DNA of 64,000 bases. Origin: DASUGC01 sp035606665 (GTDB lineage Bacteria; Acidobacteriota; Vicinamibacteria; Vicinamibacterales; SCN-69-37). A program made the translations under genes and the position numbers. The stretch lies in NCBI GenBank assembly GCA_035606665.1, contig DATNEY010000032.1, positions 186,001-250,000 of the forward strand, written 5' to 3'. Positions within the stretch are counted from its first letter, which is position 1. Each line of letters begins with the position of its first letter. Below are positions 50,411 through 57,753 of the stretch, one piece after another. The notes below the pieces were generated by a model. That model had not been told where the DNA came from. It ran no database searches and worked only from the letters and a program-made list of their open reading frames with translations.

Positions 50411-50475
50411 GCCCTTCAAGATACCCGAGGCCGAAACTCAACGGGACCGGTCTAACATCTCGAAGCAGACGGAAG

Positions 50476-51090
50476 ATGAAACGGCTACTCTGGCTCGTGA
50501 TTGGTGCCTCTATGACAGCGGTGGCGGTCCATGCGCAGTCCGCCGCGCTGGCGCAGGCCGGCAAGCTCACGCCGGCCGAGCAGTTGATGGTCGATGCGCA
50601 GTTGGGCACGCCGAAGCTCGACCCGCGTGCTGTCGTCACCGCCGTTTACTTCGCAGCATCACCCCTCCGCGACAGCGTGGCGGCTATCGCAAGATCGGGC
50701 GGCATCACGGTGCGGTACCACTCGGGCGTTACGAACCTCGACGAAGTCTCCGCAGTGAAACTGGTTGATTCGACGGTCGAGGATGCCCTGCGGACGGTGC
50801 TGAACCCGAGAGGCCTGGCCTTCAAGGCGACCGGTTCGAAGGCCGTCTTCGTCTATCCGGACACGCCGGAGAATCGTGAGAAGTACACCGAGTCCATGCG
50901 CACGTTCGCTATTGCCAAGGCCGATATCGGCGCACTCTCGGTGATTCTCAATCGATCGATTGCTCCCCTCGGTGCCGATGAGCTGCGGCCCACGATTGTC
51001 AGCCTCAGGGATTCCAAGGTGATCGCCGCTCGAGCGACGCCGGACATGATGGCGAAAATCGCCAGGCTGATCGCTGACAACGACAAGTAA
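50476..51090 (+). CDS. Stand-alone secretin/TonB N-terminal (STN)-type protein
   Basis: A 204-residue protein from ATG 50476, preceded by GGAAG, with a signal peptide (LLWLVIGASMTAVAVHAQ). Residues about 55-130 (SPLRDSVAAIARSGGITVRY then STVEDALRTVLNPRGLAFKATGSKAVFVYP) match the STN/N0 domain of GspD secretins and FecA-type receptors. The rest (IAKADIGALSVILNRSI) resembles the following N1 domain. No secretin channel is attached or near. It may be a free periplasmic partner of a secretin coded elsewhere, or a broken gene. Confidence 0.65.
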   Translation: MKRLLWLVIGASMTAVAVHAQSAALAQAGKLTPAEQLMVDAQLGTPKLDPRAVVTAVYFAASPLRDSVAAIARSGGITVRYHSGVTNLDEVSAVKLVDSTVEDALRTVLNPRGLAFKATGSKAVFVYPDTPENREKYTESMRTFAIAKADIGALSVILNRSIAPLGADELRPTIVSLRDSKVIAARATPDMMAKIARLIADNDK

Positions 51091-51102
51091 CGATGGAACG
51101 CG

Positions 51103-52494
51103 CTATCGACCGGGCCGCCAGCGGCTGAGCCAGCGCAGGACTTCACTCAGCGCACTCGCGACGGCCTCGGGGTTGGTCGACTGCGGCGTCCGGCGCGCGG
51201 CGACCGCGGCCTCGGGTGTGACCGCCGTGAGCACGCCGGCGTCAAAGAGCTCGTGATAGCCGCGCCAATCGTCCAGTGACAACGAGCGAAAGTCCTTGCC
51301 CGTTTCGTAAAGATTCCGGACGATGCGGCCCGTGACCTCGTGCGCGGTCCGGAATGGCATGCCGCGGCCGACGAGATAATCCGCGACCTCGGTCGCTAGC
51401 AGGAGGCCCGACGCGGCCGCGCGCGCGACCTCGGGCTTCAGCCGCAGCGTGCGAACGACGGTCGCCGACGTCAGCGCGCACATCGTCACCATGTCCTCGG
51501 CTTCGAACGCGATCGCTTTGTCTTCCTGCAGGTCCTTGTTGTACCCGAGCGGCAATCCCTTCATCGTCGTCAGCCAGCCGGTGAGCAGGCCGATCGCTTT
51601 GCCGGACTTTCCTCGGACGAGCTCGAGCGGATCGGGATTCTTCTTCTGCGGCATCAGGCTCGAGCCGGTGGCGACCGAGTCGTCGATTTCGACGAAGCCG
51701 AACTCCTCCCCGGAGAACAGGATCAGGTCCTCGGCCAGACGGCTCAGGTGCACCATCGTCATCGAACACGCGTACAGGAACGTGGCGACGAAGTCGCGGT
51801 CACCCGATGTGTCGATGCTGTTGGCGGTAACACGCGTGAAGCCGAGACGATCGGCCAGGAACTTCACGTCGATGTCGTACGCCGTGCCGGCGATGGCGCC
51901 GGATCCCAGCGGCATCAGATCGGCTTCGACGCGCGCAACCTCGAGCCTGTCGACGTCACGCCGGAACGCCGCCGCGTGCGACAGCCACGCATGCGCGACG
52001 AGCACCGGCTGCGCCCGTCGCATGTGCGTGTACGACGGCATCGTCGCCAGACCTGCAGACGAGGCCTGATGCGCGAGCGCGCCGACCAGCGTCGCAATGG
52101 CGCGCTGGATCTCGGGAATCCTGCGTCGAAGGTACAGGCGGAAGTCGACCGAGACCTGCTCGTTGCGCGACCGGCCCGTGTGAAGGCGCTTGCCGGCGTC
52201 GCCGATGCGCTCGATCAGCTCGCGCTCCACGAAGCTGTGGATGTCCTCGTCGGCGGCCGCGTCGAACACCGCCGGATTCGCGCGCACGGCCGCGCGGATC
52301 GCCTCGAGCCCTCCAACGATGGCGGATACGTCAGCGGCGGACAGCACGCCCGCCTTGCCGAGCGCCTCGGCCCACGCCTGGCTGCCCGTGATGTCATCCT
52401 CGGCGAGGCGCTTGTCCACGGACAGCGACTTGCCGTAGTCGAAGACTTCTTTGTCGGGAGCGGAATCGAAGCGGCCGGACCACAGGGACGACAT
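51103..52494 (-). CDS. argH: Argininosuccinate lyase
   Basis: A 463-residue protein of normal length. SLWSGRFDSAPDKEVFDYGKSLSVDKRL opens the protein, AGKRLHTGRSRNEQVSVDFRLYL is the conserved substrate region, and the signature loop is GSSLMPQKKNPD with the catalytic serine. It splits argininosuccinate to arginine and fumarate, the last step of arginine synthesis. No other arg gene is adjacent. It is convergent with the STN gene. An array of 9-bp repeats sits directly upstream of its start. Confidence 0.95.
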   Translation of the reverse strand: MSSLWSGRFDSAPDKEVFDYGKSLSVDKRLAEDDITGSQAWAEALGKAGVLSAADVSAIVGGLEAIRAAVRANPAVFDAAADEDIHSFVERELIERIGDAGKRLHTGRSRNEQVSVDFRLYLRRRIPEIQRAIATLVGALAHQASSAGLATMPSYTHMRRAQPVLVAHAWLSHAAAFRRDVDRLEVARVEADLMPLGSGAIAGTAYDIDVKFLADRLGFTRVTANSIDTSGDRDFVATFLYACSMTMVHLSRLAEDLILFSGEEFGFVEIDDSVATGSSLMPQKKNPDPLELVRGKSGKAIGLLTGWLTTMKGLPLGYNKDLQEDKAIAFEAEDMVTMCALTSATVVRTLRLKPEVARAAASGLLLATEVADYLVGRGMPFRTAHEVTGRIVRNLYETGKDFRSLSLDDWRGYHELFDAGVLTAVTPEAAVAARRTPQSTNPEAVASALSEVLRWLSRWRPGR

Positions 52495-52505
52495 GGGTGA
52501 CGAAT

Positions 52506-52665
52506 TATAGGTCGGGTACGTCAGGTACGTCTGGTACGTCGGGTACGTCTGGTACTCGGAACGAACTGGCGCTCGTCAGCTTTTTCAAGAAAACCAGATG
52601 ACAGGCGTCAGTACGTTCCTCGTACCTGACGTACCCGACGGACCTGACGTACCTGACGTGCCATC
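52506..52665. repeat. Opposed arrays of 9-bp units upstream of argH
   Basis: The left array (52515-52559) is GGTACGTCA, GGTACGTCT, GGTACGTCG, GGTACGTCT, GGTACTCGG. The right array (52621-52665) has CGTACCTGA, CGTACCCGA, CGGACCTGA, CGTACCTGA, CGTGCCATC. The right is the reverse complement of the left type. About 60 bases separate them, including CAGCTTTTTCAAGAAAACCAG. The whole can fold into one large stem. It lies between argH and the DinB gene. Confidence 0.8.
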
Positions 52666-53179
52666 AAGATCTAGCTACGCGCAGGTATTCCGTCCATGGC
52701 CCGATATCGTCCTTGAACTGCTTCCCCATCACGCGCGAGATCTGCATGAGGTGATCGAAGTCGTGCGCGACCCAGGTGGAGAGGAGCTGGCGCAACGTAA
52801 CGGTGCCGAACTTCGGGTGCGTGCCGGTCTTGTCGAGGTCGGCTTCGGTGAGCCCGAGCGACCGCAGGCGGGTGACGTTCGCGCCACGGAGAGATTCGAA
52901 CTCGTCGAGCAGTTGCGCCAGCGATTTGCCTTCGCTCTCGCGGAACTGCGCGAACCGGTCGAAGACCGCGAACGTTCCGCCGCCGCCAAGAATGATGTCC
53001 GCACGCGCCATCCAGTCGGTCCGCTCGCCGTGAACAAGGTGGCCGACGACGTCATAGGGATTCCAAGTGTCCGGCCCTTCGTTCGCCGCCAGCCATTCCG
53101 GCGACAACCCGCCCAGCCAGACGCGCAACACCGCCGGCGTCCGCTCCAGAATCTCCAGCCCGAGGTCGAGTGTGAACAT
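52664..53179 (-). CDS. DinB-family protein
   Basis: A 171-residue protein of the DinB/YfiT four-helix fold. Histidines of the expected metal site are in YDVVGHLVHGERTDW (near residue 50) and WVAHDFDHLMQISRVMG (near residue 142). Some relatives are thiol-dependent transferases using bacillithiol or mycothiol, others have unknown roles. The last codons enter the 9-bp repeat array before argH. It stands alone between argH and the SPFH operon. Confidence 0.8.
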   Translation of the reverse strand: MFTLDLGLEILERTPAVLRVWLGGLSPEWLAANEGPDTWNPYDVVGHLVHGERTDWMARADIILGGGGTFAVFDRFAQFRESEGKSLAQLLDEFESLRGANVTRLRSLGLTEADLDKTGTHPKFGTVTLRQLLSTWVAHDFDHLMQISRVMGKQFKDDIGPWTEYLRVARS

Positions 53180-53410
53180 TTTGGCCAGCCTCTCGTCTGA
53201 TCGTATTCAGAATCCAGCCTGATGACACCCTAAGCAACCGCGCCCCGCGTCTGCTTCCAATCTGTCAAGATAGTCCGTCAACTTTGCGACGTGCGAGTTA
53301 GTGAAACGCACGAGCCGCGCGAACGGCGCGGGGCGTTGGGGCCCCCGCAAGTGAGCGCGTAAGGGGGTCCGCGGGGGCGAAGCCCCCCGGATCAAAAAAG
53401 GGAGGCCCCT
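53180..53410. other. 231-base gap between divergent DinB and SPFH genes
   Basis: No ORF of value is seen here. It holds a GC-rich hairpin (CCGCGCGAACGGCGCGG near 53313-53329) and the second copy of the GGGGGCTTCGCCCCC repeat (reverse, 53343-53393). A ribosome site GGGAGG follows at 53400-53405, ahead of the SPFH GTG start. Both promoters must be here. Confidence 0.5.
53343..53393 (-). repeat. GGGGGCTTCGCCCCC palindromic repeat, copy 2
   Basis: Read on the minus strand: GATC, then CGGGGGGCTTCGCCCCCG, CGGACCCCC, and CGCTCACTTGCGGGGG. This is the same order of words as copy 1 at 15112. Here it lies before a gene instead of after a stop, so a plain terminator role does not explain it. Confidence 0.75.
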
Positions 53411-54466
53411 GTGGGAATTGCCGACTTCATTCGTAGCCAGTTCATCGAGATCATCGAGTGGACCGATGACTCGCGCGACACCTTGTCGTACCGGTTCCCT
53501 GACGAGGACAAGGAAATCAAGCGCGGCGCGCAGCTCATCGTGCGCGAGTCGCAGAACGTCCAGTTCGTCTATCTCGGCGAGTTCGGTGACCTGTTCGGTC
53601 CCGGCAAGCACTCGCTGACGACAGACAACATCCCGGTGCTGTCGCGGCTCAAGGGCTGGAAGTACGGATTCGAGTCGCCGTTCAAGGCGGACGTCTACTA
53701 CGTCGTCACGCGCGTGTTCACGGGCAACAAGTGGGGTACGTCGAATCCCGTGATGATGCGCGACCAGGACTTCGGCATCGTTCGCGTGCGCGCGTTCGGC
53801 ACGTACGACTTCCGCATCATCGACCCGAAGAAGTTCCTGAAGGAAGTCGCGGGCACCGATCAGCATTTCCGGCTCGAAGAGTTCGCGGACACGATGCGAT
53901 CGCGCCTCGTGAGCGTCTTCAGCGAGGCGCTCGCGGCGAGCAAGGTGCCGGTGCTCGACGTGGCGACACGTTACAGCGAGCTTGGCGGCGCGCTGCTGCC
54001 GCTCATCAACCCCGCGATCGCCGAGAAGTACGGCCTCGAGATGACGACGTTCATCATCGAGAACGTGTCGGTGCCGCCGGAGGTCGAACAGGCGATCGAC
54101 AAGCGATCGAGCATGGCCGCCGTCGGCAACCTCAACGACTACGTGAAGTACCAGATGGCGCAGGGCATGGCCGCCGGTGGCGGCCCTGGCATCGGCGGCG
54201 CGGGCGCGGAACTCGCGATGGGCATGGCGATGGCGCAGCAGATGATGAACCAGCCGGGCGGCATCATGTCGCAGACGACACCGGCGGCCGGTGGCGCGCC
54301 GGCAGCCGGGCTCCCGGAGTTGCTCGGACCCGCGGATGCTGCCAGGGCGCTCGGCGTGTCCGAGGCCGATGTGATCGCCTCGCTCGACGCGGGCGATCTC
54401 AAGGGCAAGAAGATCGGAACGCAGTGGCGGATCACGCGCGCCGCCCTGAACGAGTTCCTGAAGTAA
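53411..54466 (+). CDS. SPFH-domain protein with C-terminal HTH-like module (YdjI-like)
   Basis: A 351-residue protein from GTG 53411 with a strong ribosome site (GGGAGG). Residues 1-240 form the SPFH/virion-core-like domain: VYLGEFGDLFGPGKHSLTTDNIPVL, FRIIDPKKFLKEVAGTD, and EKYGLEMTTFIIENVSVPPEVEQAIDKR. A Gly/Met/Ala-rich linker follows. Residues about 305-351 (GPADAARALGVSEADVIASLDAGDLKGKK then IGTQWRITRAALNEFLK) look like an excisionase-type DNA-binding helix pair. The next gene encodes a zinc-ribbon membrane protein, as in the Bacillus ydjGHI stress locus. Confidence 0.8.
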   Translation: MGIADFIRSQFIEIIEWTDDSRDTLSYRFPDEDKEIKRGAQLIVRESQNVQFVYLGEFGDLFGPGKHSLTTDNIPVLSRLKGWKYGFESPFKADVYYVVTRVFTGNKWGTSNPVMMRDQDFGIVRVRAFGTYDFRIIDPKKFLKEVAGTDQHFRLEEFADTMRSRLVSVFSEALAASKVPVLDVATRYSELGGALLPLINPAIAEKYGLEMTTFIIENVSVPPEVEQAIDKRSSMAAVGNLNDYVKYQMAQGMAAGGGPGIGGAGAELAMGMAMAQQMMNQPGGIMSQTTPAAGGAPAAGLPELLGPADAARALGVSEADVIASLDAGDLKGKKIGTQWRITRAALNEFLK

Positions 54467-54503
54467 GAAAAGGGGCCCCGTTTAGGCCAGAGAGTCTCTG
54501 ACC

Positions 54504-55625
54504 ATGAACGAAAACAGGCCGGATCAAGCGACCGTTCCCGAGGAAATTGCGCCCGGCCCCATTTCCGCACGCGAGGAGTTTCACTGCCCCGCGTGCGGTG
54601 CGGAAGCGCACTGGAATCCAGGCAAGCAGGCGCTCGTCTGTCCGTTCTGCGGGACCGTCTCGCCCGCGAAGCTGGAAACCGTCGGCGGCGCTCAGGTCAT
54701 CAAGGAACACGATCTCGTCGTCGCCCTGCGCGGTATTCCGGATTCCGCTCGCGGCTGGCAGGCGCCGAAGACTTCGGTCCGCTGCCAGAGCTGCCAGGCC
54801 ATTTCCGTCTTCTCTCCCGACAAAGTAGGACAGCGATGCGAGTTCTGCGGCTCGTCGTCGCTCGTACCGTACGAGCAGGTGAAGGATGCGTTCCGTCCGG
54901 AATCACTGCTGCCGCTCAAGGTCACCGAGACCAACGCGCGCGAACTGATTCGGTCGTGGTACGGACGCCAGTGGTTCGCACCAAACAACTTCATGCGCCT
55001 CGCGCTGACCGATACAGTCAAGGCCGTTTACCTTCCCTACTGGACATTCGACGCGTCCGTCCACGCCGACTGGACGGCGGAAGCCGGCGACTACTACTGG
55101 GTTCAGGTCGGCAAGAATCGCGTCCGCCGCGTTCGTTGGTACCCCGCCGCTGGACAAATCGACCACGTGTTCGACGATGAGCTGGTCTGCGGATCGACAG
55201 GGGTGCGTGACGGCATGATCCGGAAGGTCGAGCCCTTTCCCACGGCCGAGCTCATTCCCTACGATGCGGGCTACGTATCAGGCTGGACGGTCGAGCGCTA
55301 TCAAATCGATCTCGTGGCCGCCGCACAGGCCGCAAAGCACCGCATGGACGAGCAGGTCCGCTCGATGTGCGCCTCCGAGGTGCCGGGCGACACGCATCGC
55401 AACCTCGAAGTGGATGCGAAGTACGAGAACCTCACGTTCAAGCACATCCTCGCGCCGATCTGGCTGCTCAGCTACACGTACGGCGCGACCTCATATCAGG
55501 TCCTCGTCAACGGCGTGACCGGCAAGATGACCGGCACGCGGCCGTGGAGCTGGATCAAGATCACGCTGCTCGTGCTGGCGGTGCTGATGATTGGGCTGCT
55601 GATCGCGGTAGCGTCTCAGGAATAA
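54504..55625 (+). CDS. Zinc-ribbon membrane protein (YdjG-like), partner of SPFH protein
   Basis: A 373-residue protein with two zinc ribbons (residues about 28-50, CPACGAEAHWNPGKQALVCPFCG; about 93-116, CQSCQAISVFSPDKVGQRCEFCG). A domain with conserved aromatic residues follows (YLPYWTFDASVHADWTAEAGDYYW), and a single C-terminal membrane helix (ITLLVLAVLMIGLLIAVAS). It comes 37 bases after the SPFH gene. The combination suggests a membrane-stress or membrane-domain complex; the details are unknown. Confidence 0.8.
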   Translation: MNENRPDQATVPEEIAPGPISAREEFHCPACGAEAHWNPGKQALVCPFCGTVSPAKLETVGGAQVIKEHDLVVALRGIPDSARGWQAPKTSVRCQSCQAISVFSPDKVGQRCEFCGSSSLVPYEQVKDAFRPESLLPLKVTETNARELIRSWYGRQWFAPNNFMRLALTDTVKAVYLPYWTFDASVHADWTAEAGDYYWVQVGKNRVRRVRWYPAAGQIDHVFDDELVCGSTGVRDGMIRKVEPFPTAELIPYDAGYVSGWTVERYQIDLVAAAQAAKHRMDEQVRSMCASEVPGDTHRNLEVDAKYENLTFKHILAPIWLLSYTYGATSYQVLVNGVTGKMTGTRPWSWIKITLLVLAVLMIGLLIAVASQE

Positions 55626-55635
55626 GGAGAGATCC

Positions 55636-56001
55636 GTGATCACCGGCGCGCACGTAATGATCTACAGCCGCAAGCCTGAAGCCGATCGCGCGTTTCTCAA
55701 GGACGTGCTGAAGCTTCCTCACGTCGACGTGGGCCACGGCTGGCTGATCTTTGGACTTCCGCCGTCGGAGGTCGCCGTGCATCCGGGCCGGAAAAACAGC
55801 GTGCACGAGCTTTATCTCATCTGTCATGACGTCCGGACGTTCGTCACCGCGATGAAGCGCCGCCGCCTCAAGTGCGCGCCGGTCAAGGACCAGGGCTACG
55901 GCCTCGTCACCGAAATCACGATCCCCGGCGGCGGCAAGCTCGGCGTGTACCAAGCGCGCCACGCGCGGCCGAAACAACCAAAGGCGCGGAAGCCGAGATG
56001 A
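55636..56001 (+). CDS. VOC-family (glyoxalase-like) protein
   Basis: A 121-residue single VOC domain starting at GTG 55636 with a good ribosome site (AAGGAGA). HVMIYSRKPEADRAFLKDVLKLPHVDVG, ELYLICHDVRTFVTAMKRRRLKCAPV and GYGLVTEITIPGGGKLGVYQ follow the usual beta-alpha-beta pattern. The metal ligands seem only partly present, so an antibiotic-binding or regulatory role is as likely as catalysis. Its stop overlaps the ATG of a broken VOC reading frame. Substrate unknown. Confidence 0.8.
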   Translation: MITGAHVMIYSRKPEADRAFLKDVLKLPHVDVGHGWLIFGLPPSEVAVHPGRKNSVHELYLICHDVRTFVTAMKRRRLKCAPVKDQGYGLVTEITIPGGGKLGVYQARHARPKQPKARKPR

Positions 56002-56243
56002 CTGCGAAGGGCACGCTCGACAAAGCCTTCGGCTACCAGGGCGACACATGAACCTGCCCGTCGCAGGACGGCTGCGCGTTCCACTGCACGAACCTCGACG
56101 CGCTGTTTGCTGAATTCAAGCGTAGAGGGCTCGAGAAGGAGCTTTCAGAGTTCGACGTCGAAGACCACGGCGACGCCAAGTGGCGCGTCTTCTACGTCGT
56201 CGCCCCGGACGGGCTCTGCTACTGGTTCGGGGAGCGACAGTGA
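55998..56243 (+). pseudogene. Broken VOC-like gene with an in-frame TGA
   Basis: One frame runs from ATG 55998 to TGA 56241-56243, interrupted only by TGA at 56049-56051. The part after that stop reads AFHCTNLDALFAEFKRRG and VFYVVAPDGLCYWFGER, which is the second half of a glyoxalase/VOC domain. The N-terminal half is missing. A point-mutated, truncated copy is the simplest view. A selenocysteine reading (TGA followed by ACC TGC) is possible but the protein is too short for the family and only a weak hairpin follows. Confidence 0.65.
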
Positions 56244-56287
56244 GCCAGTTCTAAAGACTCGGCCTCCGAAACTCTCGACCTTCGAAC

Positions 56288-56995
56288 TTACTCGGAGAAC
56301 CAGTCCACGAACGCTCCGATCGCGGCGCCGACGAGCCCCGCCGTCGCGACCGAGTCGTACCAGACGGGATCGCGCTCGAACGCCGCAAACGCCGCGTTGA
56401 CCTCCTGCCGCGCCTTCATGAGGTCGAGACCGACAGCGACGCGACTCACGGGTTGAGGGCCGAGACCGGCTTCGCGGAGTTTCGCGACGAGCTCCCCTGC
56501 CTGCGCGACGTCGATCATCGACAAAGGCGAGCCGCAGTGCGCGCAGAACGATCCGCGCGCGAGATCGATGGGCGCTCCGCAGTTCGAGCAGTTCACCATC
56601 TTGACGTTGCGCTTCAGATCCTCGATCTGCGCTGGCGTCAGCGGCCTGATGAAGTCCTTCTCGCGCAGGAAATTGAAGAAGGTGATGAAGCGGCCGTGAT
56701 TGTCGGGGCACGCGCGGTACTCGAAACGCGTCGCCCGCTGCATGTCCTTGACGGTCTGCAGCCTGCGCGGGCAGCGCGTGCACGTCATGTCGCGCGAAAG
56801 CCCGGCCTTGACGCCGCCCGCCTTGCCGATGATCCGGAACAGCTGCAGCACCGCGGCCGCCGAGAGCTGCAGGCTCTCGTACTTGTCGAACCAGAACGCC
56901 TGGCAGCCGTGGCAGACGTCGAGGGACACCTTGCGGCCAAGGTGCCCATCGAGTTCCAGCGGCTCCATGCCGCCGCGACAATTAGGACAGTTCAA
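56288..56995 (-). CDS. Zinc-ribbon (zf-TFIIB-like) protein with C-terminal membrane segment
   Basis: A 235-residue protein. Residues 1-27 (MNCPNCRGGMEPLELDG and VCHGCQAFWFDKYE) are the zf-TFIIB-like ribbon. A second CxxC set follows (TCTRCPRRLQ), and a third ribbon CSNCGAPIDLARGSFCAHCG near residues 134-153. The C-terminus (VATAGLVGAAIGAFVDWF) is a probable membrane anchor. It is the third zinc-ribbon/membrane-type protein within 3.6 kb, though on the opposite strand to the SPFH operon. It starts next to the peroxiredoxin stop, so the two share a transcript. Function unknown. Confidence 0.7.
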   Translation of the reverse strand: MNCPNCRGGMEPLELDGHLGRKVSLDVCHGCQAFWFDKYESLQLSAAAVLQLFRIIGKAGGVKAGLSRDMTCTRCPRRLQTVKDMQRATRFEYRACPDNHGRFITFFNFLREKDFIRPLTPAQIEDLKRNVKMVNCSNCGAPIDLARGSFCAHCGSPLSMIDVAQAGELVAKLREAGLGPQPVSRVAVGLDLMKARQEVNAAFAAFERDPVWYDSVATAGLVGAAIGAFVDWFSE

Positions 56996-57655
56996 CTACT
57001 TGGGTTGGGGAACGATGCGAATGTAGGGCTTCGGTTCTTTCCAGCCGTCCGGGTACGTTTTCTTTGCATCCTCGTTGGACACCGACCCCGCGATGATCAC
57101 GTCGTCGCCCTGCTTCCAGTTCGCCGGCGTCGCCACCTTATGCTTCGCGGTCAGCTGGAGCGAGTCGACGACCCGCAGCACCTCGTCGAAGTTGCGGCCG
57201 GTCGTCATCGGATACGCGAGGAGGAGCTTCAGCTTCTTGTCGGGACCGATGACGAGGACGTTGCGTACCGTCTGGTTGTCCGCGGCGGTGCGGCCGTCGG
57301 ACGAGTCGGGCGCGGTTGCCGGCAGCATGTTGTACAGCTTCGAGATCGCGAGCGTCGGGTCGCCGATCATCGGATAGTTCGGCGCGTGCCCCTGCGTTTC
57401 GCGGATGTCATCGGCCCACTTCGAGTGCTGACCGACCGGGTCCACGCTGATCGCGATGACCTTCGTGTTGCGCTTGTCGAACTCCGGCTTCATGCGCGCC
57501 ATCGTGCCGAGCTCGGTGGTGCACACCGGTGTGAAGTCCTTCGGGTGCGAGAACAGGATGGCCCACGACTCGCCGATCCAGTCGTGAAACTTGATGGGAC
57601 CCTGCGTGGTTTCCGCGTCGAAATCAGGAACAACCTGGCCCAGCTGCAGCGACAT
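56996..57655 (-). CDS. 1-Cys peroxiredoxin (Prx6 type)
   Basis: A 219-residue protein from ATG 57655, preceded by a GGAGG ribosome site. SHPKDFTPVCTTELGTMARMKPEF holds the peroxidatic cysteine. The long C-terminal extension and VIAISVDPVGQHSKWADDI place it in the Prx6 group, which reduces peroxides. There is no resolving cysteine at the usual place. It ends one base before the start of the zinc-ribbon gene. Confidence 0.9.
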   Translation of the reverse strand: MSLQLGQVVPDFDAETTQGPIKFHDWIGESWAILFSHPKDFTPVCTTELGTMARMKPEFDKRNTKVIAISVDPVGQHSKWADDIRETQGHAPNYPMIGDPTLAISKLYNMLPATAPDSSDGRTAADNQTVRNVLVIGPDKKLKLLLAYPMTTGRNFDEVLRVVDSLQLTAKHKVATPANWKQGDDVIIAGSVSNEDAKKTYPDGWKEPKPYIRIVPQPK

Positions 57656-57704
57656 ATCCAAACCTCCGGGGAAATCTTGTTCGTCGGAAAACGCTAATTC
57701 TACA

Positions 57705-57724
57705 CCCGGGTCTGAAGACCCGGG
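57705..57724. repeat. Palindrome CCCGGGTCT-ga-AGACCCGGG
   Basis: Perfect nine-base arms around GA in the space between the divergent peroxiredoxin and GT39-like genes. It is a member of the dispersed family (compare 21266, 61041). Confidence 0.8.
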
Positions 57725-57753
57725 GCTCCGTGCGATATCCTCGCCTGCGCAGA

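Noticed and set aside
52506..52665. CRISPR-like array before argH
   Set aside because: Units are 9 bp with no spacers and run in opposed directions; no cas gene is present.
53260..53340. tRNA-like fold in the DinB/SPFH gap
   Set aside because: GC hairpins are present but there is no cloverleaf, TTCGA arm or anticodon stem.
55998..56243. Selenoprotein call for the VOC-like frame
   Set aside because: N-terminal half missing and no convincing SECIS; kept as a pseudogene with the alternative noted.
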